Source: an uncultured Clostridia bacterium (GTDB taxonomy: Bacteria; Bacillota; Clostridia; Christensenellales; CAG-314). From it: a DNA stretch of 63,491 nucleotides. Shown one piece after another: positions 1 through 8,226 of the stretch. Every line of letters begins with the position of its first letter. Position 1 is the first letter of the stretch. A program made the translations under genes and the position numbers. The DNA lies in NCBI GenBank assembly GCA_947623225.1, contig CANQGO010000008.1:1-63491 (forward strand), read 5' to 3'. The notes under the pieces were generated by a model. It worked only from the letters and a program-made list of their open reading frames with translations. It was not told the DNA's origin and ran no database searches.

Positions 1-128
1 TATTGCGTCCATTTGGGGTCATCAAATCCTATAGCGCATACACATGGCCGTTTTTCGCCGCATATCGAGAGGATACTTTCCCGTATCGATTCTACACACG
101 GTTTTCCGAGCAGCAATTGCGCACTCAC
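1..128 (-). CDS. folD: FolD, N-terminal fragment (runs off left edge)
   Basis: Methylenetetrahydrofolate dehydrogenase/cyclohydrolase interconverts one-carbon forms of tetrahydrofolate in the cytosol. Only the first 42 codons are present. The start is GTG at 128, sharing GTGA with the nusB stop. The visible peptide begins VSAQLLLGKP, as FolD proteins do, and reaches the first core strand and loop around FDDPKWTQY, which matches the family VGDDPAS-x-x-Y element with changes. The catalytic Lys lies beyond the edge. The order nusB-folD is common in Firmicutes. The identification rests on this short N-terminus and the context. Confidence 0.8.
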   Translation of the reverse strand, partial: MSAQLLLGKPCVESIRESILSICGEKRPCVCAIGFDDPKWTQ

Positions 129-514
129 TGCAAACTCCTCGCATACGCGGCGAGTATACCGTTTACATAGCCAACGCTTTTCTCCGTGGAATACTTTTTG
201 ACAATAGATACCGCTTCATTTATGGCAACCGGATATGGAGTCATGCCGCTTTTTATTTCCCATATTGCCAATTCCATCGCAGCCAGATCGGGACGATATA
301 TGCGCGACAACTTAAAAGAATGGGAGAATTCCGCCACAGTCGCGTCCAATTCGGCGCGATGCTCCGATACTCCGTTAGTAAGTGCAGAGACAAACTCCAA
401 GTCTTCTTGTGTAAGCTTGTCCGCGTCGAATTGAGAATAATCATCATCGATTCGACCGCCTATAAGATAGGCATATATTTTGCAAAAAGCAACCTCTCTT
501 GCGTAACTTCGCAT
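125..514 (-). CDS. nusB: Transcription antitermination factor NusB
   Basis: Small all-helical RNA-binding protein that joins NusE (S10) on boxA RNA during rRNA antitermination. I place the start at ATG 514 (MRSYAREVAF, 129 aa) because GGAG lies 6 nt upstream and because NusB proteins begin at this R-x-x-A-R-E motif. An ATG at 535 in the same frame would add seven residues and has no clear Shine-Dalgarno sequence. The C-terminal half carries the family pattern LAAMELAIWEI and PVAINEAVSIVKKY. Its end overlaps the start of folD by four bases. A hairpin separates it from the asp23-type gene upstream. Confidence 0.93.
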   Translation of the reverse strand: MRSYAREVAFCKIYAYLIGGRIDDDYSQFDADKLTQEDLEFVSALTNGVSEHRAELDATVAEFSHSFKLSRIYRPDLAAMELAIWEIKSGMTPYPVAINEAVSIVKKYSTEKSVGYVNGILAAYARSLQ

Positions 515-539
515 ATATTTCTCCGCATCCTTCATACGC

Positions 540-566
540 AGAAAACCCTTTGATTACCAAAGGGTT
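540..566 (-). terminator. Hairpin between asp23-type gene and nusB
   Basis: Perfect 9-bp inverted repeat (AACCCTTTG / CAAAGGGTT, 544-552 and 558-566) with a 5-nt loop. On the minus strand it is followed by TTTTC. It sits between the asp23-type stop and the nusB start, so it could terminate part of the transcripts and lower nusB-folD expression. The U-tract is short, so readthrough is likely. Confidence 0.6.
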
Positions 567-571
567 ACGCG

Positions 572-901
572 TCAATTTTCTTCGAACTCCACTTCCGTGA
601 CATGAACGTTAACGTCTTTCACTTTGAATTCCGTCATACTTTCTATGGTATTTTTGACGGTACTCTGTATCGTGCTCGCCACGTCGCTCACTTCGACATT
701 GAAAGCAAGTTTGACGAAAACGTCAACAAATACTTCATCCTCGACGTATTCGATTTTTATGGAATCGCGCGCCTGCTTGGAATTGGCGGGATACTTCACA
801 ACTCCGTCCACTTCACTCAAGGCACAATCCACTATGTCACGTATGATCTCACTGCTGTATACCAATCTGCCGGATTCGTCAAATCTATTTACTACTTTCA
901 T
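572..901 (-). CDS. Asp23/Gls24 family protein (YqhY-like)
   Basis: A 109-aa Asp23/Gls24 domain protein. The pattern GRLVYSSEIIRDIVDCALSE, then a Val-rich central strand (VFVDVFVKLAFNVEVSDV) and a C-terminal strand (KVKDVNVHVTEVEFEEN), is typical of this family. In Bacillus the YqhY member lies beside the acc genes and nusB and is linked to control of fatty-acid synthesis; others respond to envelope stress. No signal peptide or membrane segment is present. It has its own sigma-A promoter just after spoIIIAH and leads the unit asp23-nusB-folD. The exact cellular role here is unknown. Confidence 0.85.
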   Translation of the reverse strand: MKVVNRFDESGRLVYSSEIIRDIVDCALSEVDGVVKYPANSKQARDSIKIEYVEDEVFVDVFVKLAFNVEVSDVASTIQSTVKNTIESMTEFKVKDVNVHVTEVEFEEN

Positions 902-962
902 AGACTACTCCTGTTTTCTCTTGAGCATCGGTCTACACCATACAATGCGACCTGCTTTTAGT

Positions 963-991
963 ATTATAGCACGCTTTTGTAAAAATTACAA
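963..991 (-). promoter_or_regulatory. Sigma-A promoter for asp23-nusB-folD
   Basis: TTGTAA (986-991), 17-bp spacer, TATAAT (963-968). It starts three bases past the spoIIIAH stop. The predicted leader is about 55 nt. Confidence 0.8.
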
Positions 992-993
992 GA

Positions 994-1470
994 CTATACA
1001 GACAGTATTCTTACGTATTCAGGCTCAATTGCCGCTTCCGTCGCTATGATATTGTATATACGTACCGTATCGTCGCGAGTCAATTCATCCTTGTCGACTA
1101 TGACGCTGACGTTGTCCATACCGGCATTGACCGTCACGAGTGCCTCTTCAAATCCCTGTGCCTTCAGAAGCGTCTCAAGCAGCATCTCCGTCTCCATAGC
1201 ATTGACGATCTGCTGTTTTTGCGCAAGAGCATTTTGTCTGGCCTCCGCATACTCGTCTCCTTCCATTTCAAGTATGGCATTCAACTCGGAGATCTCATAA
1301 TCGCGAGCGGACTGCCTGTCGAGACGTGACGAGGTGAAGAAACTCGTTTGCACCGTGTCCTCCGGTGTATTGTTTTTTTTGTTGGTAAGCAACGTTACGT
1401 TGAGGACCGCCGCCACGACCAACACTGCGACCATAGATACTATCAGCGCAATTTTCTTTCCTTTTGACAT
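994..1470 (-). CDS. spoIIIAH: Stage III sporulation protein AH
   Basis: SpoIIIAH (158 aa) spans the mother-cell-derived outer forespore membrane and binds forespore SpoIIQ to form the engulfment channel. It has a short basic N-terminus, one membrane segment at about residues 8-28, and an ectodomain whose C-terminal half (QNALAQKQQIVNAMETEMLL to VRIYNIIATEAAIEPEYV) is the YscJ/FliF-like ring-building motif. The linker is acidic and low in complexity. It is last in spoIIIAA-AH, 12 bases after spoIIIAG. Expression is expected from sigma-E in the mother cell. Confidence 0.95.
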   Translation of the reverse strand: MSKGKKIALIVSMVAVLVVAAVLNVTLLTNKKNNTPEDTVQTSFFTSSRLDRQSARDYEISELNAILEMEGDEYAEARQNALAQKQQIVNAMETEMLLETLLKAQGFEEALVTVNAGMDNVSVIVDKDELTRDDTVRIYNIIATEAAIEPEYVRILSV

Positions 1471-1482
1471 GTTTATTCCTCC

Positions 1483-1974
1483 CTAACTTTTATATGTTAA
1501 CACTTGCACGTCTTTTTCACGGACGTTTAGTAATGTTACCACCACATTAACTATGCGAAATCGGACAATAGGATCATCTGCACCCTCGGCGACCACAACT
1601 ACACCAAGTATCTTAGGCGGCAAGACAGTAGTCACAAGCGGTTCTCCTTTAAACGAGACAAGACTTTCAGTCTGCTTTACGACCCCATTGGACGAAGTTA
1701 TTTCCGTTTCATAGGCATACACCTTTTCTTCATTGCTGGCATATGATATTGCGACGGAAGCCTTGCCGCAACCGGCGACTTTCTCAACTACACTACAGAT
1801 TTTATGCTCCATCTGACCTATATATGTATCATCGACAGTGTTTTTTTCTTTATCTGTTTTCGAACTGCTCATGAAGATGATCGCCACAACAGCCAAACCC
1901 AAAATTAACGCCACGTATAGCTCGATATTTTTTATTGTTTTTATTTTAGTGACAAATTGTCTCAGTTTTCCCAT
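1483..1974 (-). CDS. spoIIIAG: Stage III sporulation protein AG
   Basis: SpoIIIAG (163 aa) builds the large ring of the SpoIIIA-SpoIIQ complex in the space between the two forespore membranes. The start is ATG 1974 (MGKLRQFVTK), with GAGG about 7 nt upstream; a longer in-frame ATG at 2022 would overlap spoIIIAF and lacks family similarity. One membrane segment lies at about residues 20-37. The C-terminal ring-building domain contains KILGVVVVAEGADDP and VRFRIVNVVVTLLNV, which are diagnostic. It lies between spoIIIAF and spoIIIAH. Confidence 0.95.
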   Translation of the reverse strand: MGKLRQFVTKIKTIKNIELYVALILGLAVVAIIFMSSSKTDKEKNTVDDTYIGQMEHKICSVVEKVAGCGKASVAISYASNEEKVYAYETEITSSNGVVKQTESLVSFKGEPLVTTVLPPKILGVVVVAEGADDPIVRFRIVNVVVTLLNVREKDVQVLTYKS

Positions 1975-2002
1975 TACCAAACCTCGTCTTTTTTGTTTGA
2001 AT

Positions 2003-2425
2003 TCATACCCAGACGATTTCAACTGTACATTCGCCGAAAAATCTCTCTGCGACGGTACAGATCTTCGCTCTTTTCTCTGCCGAAGGTACGCTTCTGACAG
2101 TCACATGCAATTCATCTTCTGTGAGATCCGCATTCGCCACTTCCACACCGTTAGCGATCAATGTCCTGGTAAAGTCACTAATAGCATTCGACTGTCCTCT
2201 CTCATCCACACTTTGAATGTATTGCTGCTGTATATCGGTATCCGTATTATTGTCGATAGACAATTGCCCGCCGAGCAATCCCACAAGAGGTTGGACAATA
2301 ACAAACGTCACCACGACTCCGAATACGGTGCGTATATACTTACGTGTTTGTCCTTCAGGCAGGATCACGTCACACAACACTGACAAGATGGCTATTCCCG
2401 CTACTGTAACTACCCATTGTCCCAT
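2003..2425 (-). CDS. spoIIIAF: Stage III sporulation protein AF
   Basis: SpoIIIAF (140 aa) is part of the SpoIIIA secretion-like complex. Two N-terminal membrane helices (about residues 5-23 and 31-53) precede a soluble ring-building-type domain with TRTLIANGVEVANADL and VRSVPSAEKR. The family motif PEGQTRKYIRTVFGVVVTF is clear at the second helix. It begins one base after the spoIIIAE stop, and 28 bases separate its stop from spoIIIAG. This fits the usual operon order. Confidence 0.94.
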   Translation of the reverse strand: MGQWVVTVAGIAILSVLCDVILPEGQTRKYIRTVFGVVVTFVIVQPLVGLLGGQLSIDNNTDTDIQQQYIQSVDERGQSNAISDFTRTLIANGVEVANADLTEDELHVTVRSVPSAEKRAKICTVAERFFGECTVEIVWV

Positions 2426-2426
2426 A

Positions 2427-3560
2427 TCATACTCCGTTTGCCGTGCAGATCGCTATCAACATCAGAATACTGAACATAAAGCATACTGCAATTATCAATA
2501 CACATAGAAATGTAAGTGTTTTACTTATTCCGCCTAATATCTTAACATATCGTTCGTCCACCATCGGCTCGCTGATCGCCGCTACCGTCTGCAACCCGAG
2601 ATTAAGACAAAGAGTGCTGATCAACGGCTTTGCCGCTATAAAAAACAATATTAACAGCGTAACGGCACCAAATGCATTTTTAATCAATGTAGTACTCGCG
2701 GCGACTATATCGAATCCGTCGGCAAGATATCCGCCAAGTATAGGGATATAACTTTTTGCGGCGAATTTGGCAGCACGGTATGACACACCGTCTATAGTGG
2801 CGGCGGATATTCCCTGAACCGTCGTGACAGCGGAAAACAGCATAAACAAAACTCCCAACAACCATCCGGCAGCGTTAGTAAAAAATGCCGATGCTTTACC
2901 TACTCGCACATTCGACGATATATGATTGACCGCCGAGAAAACCAAAGAAAATACCGTCAACGGTAAAATAACCGCGCGCACGAGTTCTATTATCGTTGTG
3001 GAAAATATAACCATCGACGGACGGCATACCGCGGAAGAAGAATTAGCTCCGTTGGCAATCAACAACGTCAATAGAATGGGAGACGACACCTCGGCAAGTG
3101 TTGCCACGCGTGTCAACATTGCATATATCTGTCTGTATACACCCACTATCATGGACAACACCGAGACGAGTACTACCGTAACGCCCACAAATGAGACAAC
3201 GCTATCTGTACAGTCGGATATGAGTCCTCCATTCATTTTTCGGATCAAACCGAGTAGCACCAACACTACAAAGATCGATATCAATTCGGGCAAAAGATCT
3301 TTGATGCCCTCTCCGAACAATGACAGAAGTACTTCTCCGAAGCTTTCCATACTGTCGAATTCACCGTTGATGATATTTTTCACCTTTTCAACTACGCTGC
3401 CGAGATAGTCTCCTGCAACCTCATCAACTGCGGAGAAATCGATATTGTCCAATCCTATATCGATATTATCTTCAAGCTCATCTGCAACATCCGCATACGC
3501 CGAAACAGGATACGCTATGATCGCGATCAAAACAATTACCAGAATCAGTCGCCATTTCAT
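2427..3560 (-). CDS. spoIIIAE: Stage III sporulation protein AE
   Basis: SpoIIIAE (377 aa) is the largest integral membrane subunit of the SpoIIIA complex and resembles membrane parts of export machines. The start is ATG 3560 (MKWRLILVIV), which shares four bases with the spoIIIAD stop; the same frame is open further upstream but lies inside spoIIIAD. A signal-like first helix (about 1-22) precedes an acidic stretch, then six or more hydrophobic helices. Family motifs include VLVLLGLIRKMNGG and AAKSYIPILGGYLADGFD. Mother-cell expression is expected. Confidence 0.95.
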   Translation of the reverse strand: MKWRLILVIVLIAIIAYPVSAYADVADELEDNIDIGLDNIDFSAVDEVAGDYLGSVVEKVKNIINGEFDSMESFGEVLLSLFGEGIKDLLPELISIFVVLVLLGLIRKMNGGLISDCTDSVVSFVGVTVVLVSVLSMIVGVYRQIYAMLTRVATLAEVSSPILLTLLIANGANSSSAVCRPSMVIFSTTIIELVRAVILPLTVFSLVFSAVNHISSNVRVGKASAFFTNAAGWLLGVLFMLFSAVTTVQGISAATIDGVSYRAAKFAAKSYIPILGGYLADGFDIVAASTTLIKNAFGAVTLLILFFIAAKPLISTLCLNLGLQTVAAISEPMVDERYVKILGGISKTLTFLCVLIIAVCFMFSILMLIAICTANGV

Positions 3561-3943
3561 AACACCATGCCAATGATTGTCTCCAGCAGACGTCTGACTA
3601 TGGGCATTGCACAAAACAATATGGCGATTTTTGAGGCAAGCAACACCTTGTCGCCGATACTTTTGCAATTGACATCTACGCATATATTGTTGCTGAACTC
3701 CGCCAGATAACCGATCCCTACAACTTTTATAACGCACCCTATTGCCTCACCGTCGACATTCGTTTTTTCTGCAAGATCGTAAAATGTATATACCACGTCA
3801 TACAGCGCATCGCAAATCATCAGCAACAGTACAACAGACACTCCGACTGTAAGCGGCACGGCGAATTCCGGCTTCAATTGCCTCACCACGAATATTCCCA
3901 CCAAGGATATGAGCGCAAGCAACGCGATCTTATAGAAGTCCAT
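3557..3943 (-). CDS. spoIIIAD: Stage III sporulation protein AD
   Basis: SpoIIIAD (128 aa) is a four-helix membrane protein of the spore channel. Hydrophobic segments fall at about 4-22, 29-48, 66-90 and 100-127. The family motif IGYLAEFSNNICVDVNCKSIGDKV is largely present in the central part, shown here by GYLAEFSNNIC. The start at 3943 follows the spoIIIAC stop by two bases, and its stop overlaps spoIIIAE by four. Length and order match the Bacillus and Clostridium operons. Confidence 0.94.
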   Translation of the reverse strand: MDFYKIALLALISLVGIFVVRQLKPEFAVPLTVGVSVVLLLMICDALYDVVYTFYDLAEKTNVDGEAIGCVIKVVGIGYLAEFSNNICVDVNCKSIGDKVLLASKIAILFCAMPIVRRLLETIIGMVL

Positions 3944-3945
3944 CG

Positions 3946-4140
3946 CTATAAATCGAACAAGGATTGCAACGTATCGTACAATTGTACGATTACATCCAGC
4001 ATCATTACAAGTGCAACTACAAGCCCGACTACCGACACGACGGTGGCGATCTCATCCTTGCCGGAACGCTTCAGTATCATATTGGCGATTGCAGTTATTA
4101 TACCAACCGCCGCGATTTTCAGAATAATTGCAATATCCAT
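3946..4140 (-). CDS. spoIIIAC: Stage III sporulation protein AC
   Basis: SpoIIIAC is a 64-aa membrane protein with two helices (about 4-22 and 33-55) joined by the short polar loop KRSGKDEI, which is its family hallmark (usually G-K-x-E). It acts with SpoIIIAD in the membrane portion of the channel. The length is normal. It lies 11 bases after spoIIIAB and 2 bases before spoIIIAD. Confidence 0.93.
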   Translation of the reverse strand: MDIAIILKIAAVGIITAIANMILKRSGKDEIATVVSVVGLVVALVMMLDVIVQLYDTLQSLFDL

Positions 4141-4151
4141 ACTTCACCGCA

Positions 4152-4598
4152 CTATATAAGCACAATCCCCACCATAACCCCGAGCAATGCGCCCAACTTT
4201 GGATAGACTGCCGATTTCTTCATCTGATCGGAAACAACTTTACATTCCTCAGAAAATATGTATGCATGATATTCCAAATGATTTTTCAGTTCATCACTAC
4301 TTACGGCATTGAGACCATTGAAAAATTGATCTACTTCTGTCCTTTCCCGTTTTGTCATATAACAGGCGGTTTTTCTGTCCGACAGGTATCCAGCAAAAAC
4401 AGAACTGCAATTTGCGGTAAATTCCTCATTAAGTTTCATGACCTCCATCTGTCGTCCATTCATATTTATTTGAAACTGCGCTATATATCTGGTCAGGTCA
4501 GTCCAAAAGAAATTCCTGTTTAGAGCACGTCTTTTGAAAAACATTCCGAACAAAAAACCACAGATAGCGCAAATTATAAGAATTACTATGCGTAACAT
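4152..4598 (-). CDS. spoIIIAB: Stage III sporulation protein AB
   Basis: SpoIIIAB (148 aa) is a T2SS-F-like membrane subunit that pairs with the SpoIIIAA ATPase. A membrane helix at about 3-20 is followed by a long helical cytoplasmic region and a C-terminal hydrophobic helix (LGALLGVMVGIVLI). I choose ATG 4598 (MLRIVILIIC), which matches family N-termini; an in-frame TTG at 4619 would add seven residues. Neither start has a strong Shine-Dalgarno sequence, so translational coupling to spoIIIAA is likely. Confidence 0.9.
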   Translation of the reverse strand: MLRIVILIICAICGFLFGMFFKRRALNRNFFWTDLTRYIAQFQINMNGRQMEVMKLNEEFTANCSSVFAGYLSDRKTACYMTKRERTEVDQFFNGLNAVSSDELKNHLEYHAYIFSEECKVVSDQMKKSAVYPKLGALLGVMVGIVLI

Positions 4599-4628
4599 AT
4601 TATTCTGTAATTTTATCAATTCATATAT

Positions 4629-5459
4629 TCAAGCGTGTTGCAGGGAGACTACTTTCGGTTTATCACCTACGGTGCCAAGCACTATTGCCGTTGTAAATAT
4701 ATTGCCCACGGCAAATTTGTTCAAGAAATCACTCACGCCACTCCCGTGTACGCTGCATGCAAGTTTCACGCCGCTGTTCGTTGCATTTCGAATGCAAGGC
4801 TCATCCTCAACAAGAATTTCGTCGCAGACAAGCCAATTCGGAGACATGGAACGAACTCCTACTTCAAAGGCGTATTTTTTATCACACCATTTCAGCACAT
4901 CACAGTTATTATTCGGCAACGATACACTGTCGTACAATATTTCGCCGCGCTCATCCTCCACCAATACATTGTATTTATTGGAAAGTTTTATTGCCAGATC
5001 TCGCAAAAAGGTTGTTTTGCCGCTTCCCGGCGGACCGATCACCACGACATTTCCCGCCTCGCAACTCGACAGCATCTCAGGTTCTACAACTTCGAGCGGA
5101 TGCGGGATCCTAAAGCATAAGGAAGTGTACTGACGGAATATCGGCTCAGCACCACCGCATACTTCACCGCATACGCCAACGCGCACGCCGTCTTCCAGCG
5201 TAAAAAAACCTTTTGCAAGCATCTTCTCGTAAGCATACACCGAGTGATTGCATGCCTTCCTTACAATTTCGTCGCAAGATTCATCAGAAGTGATTGCTCC
5301 GACTTCAAAAGTTTGCAATCCTTTTTGTCCCAGCTTATACCACTTTCCTCCGATATTCACTTGTATAGGTTTACCATCGCGTATTCTGATTTCACGCACA
5401 TCTTTATGGCAGCGAAGTCTATCGGAAATCACGAAGGGCAAACACTCCCACATTTTCAT
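4629..5459 (-). CDS. spoIIIAA: Stage III sporulation protein AA (ATPase)
   Basis: SpoIIIAA (about 276 aa) is the cytoplasmic secretion-type ATPase thought to energise the channel. It has an N-terminal domain with REIRIRDGKPIQV, a Walker A GPPGSGKT at about residues 142-149, a Walker B region VLVEDERGEI, and the downstream motif MSPNWLVCDEI. ATG 5459 and ATG 5453 are both possible starts and an in-frame TTG lies at 5498; no ribosome-binding site decides between them. It is first in the spoIIIA operon. I could not identify a sigma-E promoter with confidence in the AT-rich leader. Confidence 0.93.
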   Translation of the reverse strand: MKMWECLPFVISDRLRCHKDVREIRIRDGKPIQVNIGGKWYKLGQKGLQTFEVGAITSDESCDEIVRKACNHSVYAYEKMLAKGFFTLEDGVRVGVCGEVCGGAEPIFRQYTSLCFRIPHPLEVVEPEMLSSCEAGNVVVIGPPGSGKTTFLRDLAIKLSNKYNVLVEDERGEILYDSVSLPNNNCDVLKWCDKKYAFEVGVRSMSPNWLVCDEILVEDEPCIRNATNSGVKLACSVHGSGVSDFLNKFAVGNIFTTAIVLGTVGDKPKVVSLQHA

Positions 5460-5646
5460 ACCATACCATATTGGACAAGCACAAAAATTATGCAACAATT
5501 ATACGATCAAAGATCGATTGATTCTAATTGATAAAACACTATAAGCCCCCAGTCTCTGTGTTGAGCTTAATTATATGTGATAAAGAACACAAACAAAGGA
5601 TGTCACGATCAGTTAATAATAAATGAAAAATTAAATCAAAACATAA

Positions 5647-5690
5647 TAAAAGACAAAATGAACAGCCAGCGTATATTTCGTTGGCTGTTC
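5647..5690 (-). terminator. Intrinsic terminator after efp
   Basis: A 12-bp stem (5660-5671 with 5679-5690, one G-U pair, 7-nt loop) is followed on the minus strand by a U-rich tail (TTTTGTCTTTT). It closes the long rimP-to-efp unit and isolates spoIIIAA from it. Confidence 0.85.
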
Positions 5691-5713
5691 GTCAGAATAT
5701 ACTTCGAATTAAA

Positions 5714-6274
5714 TTATTTCGCACGCTCCATATATTCGCCCGTACGCGTGTCGATACGGATCATATCACCCTCATTGACGAACATAGGAACCATAAGCGT
5801 ATATCCTGTCTCGACAGTAGCCGGTTTAGTAGCGTTGGTGGCAGTGTTTCCGGCAACGGCAGGTTCGCAATTGATGACCTGAAGTACTACGAAGTTGGGC
5901 GGCTCAACGGAAAATGCTTCACCTTTATAGAACTTGATAGTAGCAGTCATATTTTCTTTCAGGAACTGCAACGCGTCCTCTACTTGACCTTTGTTAAGCG
6001 GAACTTGCTCGTATGTTTCATTGTCCATAAAGTAATACAAGTCACCGTCGCTGTACAAATACTCCATTTCTTTGTTTTCAATGTGTGCCAATTCAAATTT
6101 TTCCGAAGGATTAAATGTCTCTTCGCGGACGGCACCGGTCACAACGTTCTTTATCTTCGTTCTGACGAATGCCGCGCCCTTGCCCGGTTTGACGTGTTGG
6201 AAGTCAACTATCACGTATATGCCGCCATTGTAAACAAACGTAACGCCTTTTCTGAAATCGCCTGCTAAAATCAT
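5714..6274 (-). CDS. efp: Elongation factor P
   Basis: EF-P (186 aa) enters the ribosomal E site and relieves stalling at polyproline. Domain I ends in the loop PGKGAAF, where Lys32 is the residue that other bacteria modify. Domains II and III follow, with the C-terminal signature around [16 protein letters not shown]. The central linker [13 protein letters not shown] is the family V-x-G-x-T-A-x-x-x-x-K-P motif. The gene is normal in length and last in its operon, 24 bases after a prolidase-type peptidase, a pairing seen in many Firmicutes. No EF-P modification enzyme is in this window. Confidence 0.97.
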   Translation of the reverse strand: MILAGDFRKGVTFVYNGGIYVIVDFQHVKPGKGAAFVRTKIKNVVTGAVREETFNPSEKFELAHIENKEMEYLYSDGDLYYFMDNETYEQVPLNKGQVEDALQFLKENMTATIKFYKGEAFSVEPPNFVVLQVINCEPAVAGNTATNATKPATVETGYTLMVPMFVNEGDMIRIDTRTGEYMERAK

Positions 6275-6298
6275 AAAAATACAGTCTCCTTAGTTTTT

Positions 6299-7366
6299 CT
6301 ATAATATTATAATGGTTTTTTCCGAAGTTGTCAAGTCGGTAATTCCATCTTCTTCTATAAGCAGCAAATCTTCTATGCGGACACCACCTATTCCGGGTAT
6401 ATATATTCCGGGTTCGCACGTAATAAATTGACGCGCGGACAAAATATCCGTAGAACGAGGCGAGGCACTAGGCATCTCATGGATATCTATTCCGAGACTG
6501 TGCCCCGTACTATGCACGAAGTACTTCTCATAGCCGTTGGACTTTATCACCTCGCGGCAGAAGGAATCCAATTCTTTCCCTCCCATACCGCAATATGCAT
6601 TGTTTATACCCATTTTTTGAGCAAGAAGTACAATGTTATAGATTTTGTGCAATTCTTCGCTGGGCTGGCCGACGAAAACTGTTCGAGTCATATCCGAACA
6701 ATAGCCGTGATATCTTGCGCCAAAATCCATTGTAACGGGATCTCCGAGTTCTATTATCTTTTCCGTCGGATGAGCGTGCGGCTTGGAAGAATTTATTCCG
6801 GAAGCGATGATCGTATCAAAAGCCAACCCCTCCGCTCCGTTCTTCGCCATCTGATATTCCAATTCGATTTGCACATCGCGTTCGCGCAATCCCGGTTTGA
6901 TCACATTCAGTATCTCCGTGAATGCCGCATCCGTGATGGATTGCGCTTTCTTTATATACTCTATTTCCGTATCGGTTTTGTAACTGCGCACGCGACATAT
7001 CTCATTCCCTGCAGGAACAAATTTGATACCACTGAGTTGATGTTTAAGCTCGGCAAATTCCTTGACAGTCAATTCCGTATCTTCATACCCGACTGCAGTG
7101 AGACCGTTTTGATGAAATACATCCAATAAAGTATCCGTTACGGCACTGCCGTTTGGAATTTGCATGACCTCGACGCCATCCTGCACAAGTGACTGTGCCA
7201 TCTCGTAATAACGCGGATCGGTTATAAAAATATTCCTGTTATCGCGCATAAGCACCAGGTAGCCAAATGTGGACGCGAACCCGGTGAAATACATTCGGTT
7301 CTTTTCGCTGATTACCAACACGGCTTCGGATTTTGTCAATTCAAACAATCTGTCCGTATTTTTCAT
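6299..7366 (-). CDS. pepP: Xaa-Pro aminopeptidase (M24 family)
   Basis: A 355-aa pita-bread metallopeptidase expected to remove residues before proline from peptides. An N-terminal creatinase-like domain (1-125) is followed by the M24 catalytic fold. All five metal ligands are visible: Asp214 and Asp225 (MDFGARYHGYCSDMTRT), His289 (STGHSLGIDIHE), Glu318 (CEPGIY) and Glu332 (VRIEDL). It lies just upstream of efp. Proline dipeptidase activity (PepQ) cannot be separated from aminopeptidase activity by sequence alone. Confidence 0.92.
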   Translation of the reverse strand: MKNTDRLFELTKSEAVLVISEKNRMYFTGFASTFGYLVLMRDNRNIFITDPRYYEMAQSLVQDGVEVMQIPNGSAVTDTLLDVFHQNGLTAVGYEDTELTVKEFAELKHQLSGIKFVPAGNEICRVRSYKTDTEIEYIKKAQSITDAAFTEILNVIKPGLRERDVQIELEYQMAKNGAEGLAFDTIIASGINSSKPHAHPTEKIIELGDPVTMDFGARYHGYCSDMTRTVFVGQPSEELHKIYNIVLLAQKMGINNAYCGMGGKELDSFCREVIKSNGYEKYFVHSTGHSLGIDIHEMPSASPRSTDILSARQFITCEPGIYIPGIGGVRIEDLLLIEEDGITDLTTSEKTIIIL

Positions 7367-7380
7367 AAACTTCCTCCCGA

Positions 7381-8226
7381 TCAGATACTTTCATAATATT
7401 TTTTCATATATATAGCGTCATCCGCCTGTGTGCCGTCAGATTCACATATAACTACAGGCTGGAGATCGTGCTTTTTCAGGACTCTCGCGAGCGGCTCAAA
7501 CTCCGGTCCGAAGTCTTTATCTGCAAATGTAAGATGTTTCACTTCACCGCCTGCAGAATATTCTATTTTGGAAAAATGTATATGCAAGCGATTCGCTCGT
7601 TCAGATCCAAGATTGTCGATTATATATTCGATGATCTTATCGTAATCTTCTTCGATTTTCAGGCTACCGTATGTTCTTGCATTTATATGACCGAAATCCA
7701 CTGTCGGTATATAAAAGTCTGCAATCTTGCACAATTCGGTCACTTCTTCCACGTCACCGATCTGGTTGATTTTGCCCATTGTTTCCGGGCAAAATATACA
7801 GTCATCCATTTTGTTTTCAATGATAAGTTGCGCAAGCGTATGCATACGCTTCATCGTCAATTCGAATGCGTCCTTGCGCGTCATTTTACCTACGGTCGAT
7901 GGATGAAACACTATCCTGTTTCCATAGAAAGCACGCGCTTTTTCACAACTGCGCAACACATAACCGAAAGATTTTTCTGCCATTTCGTCCGACGGATTGG
8001 CAAAATTTATATAATAAGGCGCATGTACGGAAATTGCCACGTCGAAATTTTTCCCAAGTTCACCTATGGCGTTGGCCTTTTCGTTGCTTATATTTATCCC
8101 CCGTCCAAAAGAGTATTCGTACGCGTTAAGTCCTTGTTCCGCAAGCCATTTAGGAGCGTCAACGCTGGATACATGTCCTTCGTCATAAAATCTTTTACAA
8201 TTTCCGCTGGGACCAAATCTTATCAT
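7381..8226 (-). CDS. Endonuclease IV-like TIM-barrel protein
   Basis: A 281-aa protein of the AP endonuclease 2 superfamily, which includes deoxyribonuclease IV and sugar isomerases. Candidate zinc ligands are in ISVHAPYYIN, RIVFHPSTV, CPETMG, VDFGHINA, HIHFSKIEY and VICESDGT, the same spacing of His/Glu/Asp ligands as Nfo. Length matches Nfo (about 280). Its start overlaps the ribF stop by four bases. DNA repair at abasic sites is the best guess; a different sugar-phosphate substrate is possible because the N-terminal MIRFGPSGNCKRFY differs from classic Nfo. Confidence 0.8.
   Translation of the reverse strand: MIRFGPSGNCKRFYDEGHVSSVDAPKWLAEQGLNAYEYSFGRGINISNEKANAIGELGKNFDVAISVHAPYYINFANPSDEMAEKSFGYVLRSCEKARAFYGNRIVFHPSTVGKMTRKDAFELTMKRMHTLAQLIIENKMDDCIFCPETMGKINQIGDVEEVTELCKIADFYIPTVDFGHINARTYGSLKIEEDYDKIIEYIIDNLGSERANRLHIHFSKIEYSAGGEVKHLTFADKDFGPEFEPLARVLKKHDLQPVVICESDGTQADDAIYMKKYYESI

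Noticed and set aside
5460-5646. A sigma-E promoter for spoIIIAA
   Set aside because: Expected from biology, and a CATAATTT-like -10 is present, but I could not find a matching -35 at the right spacing.
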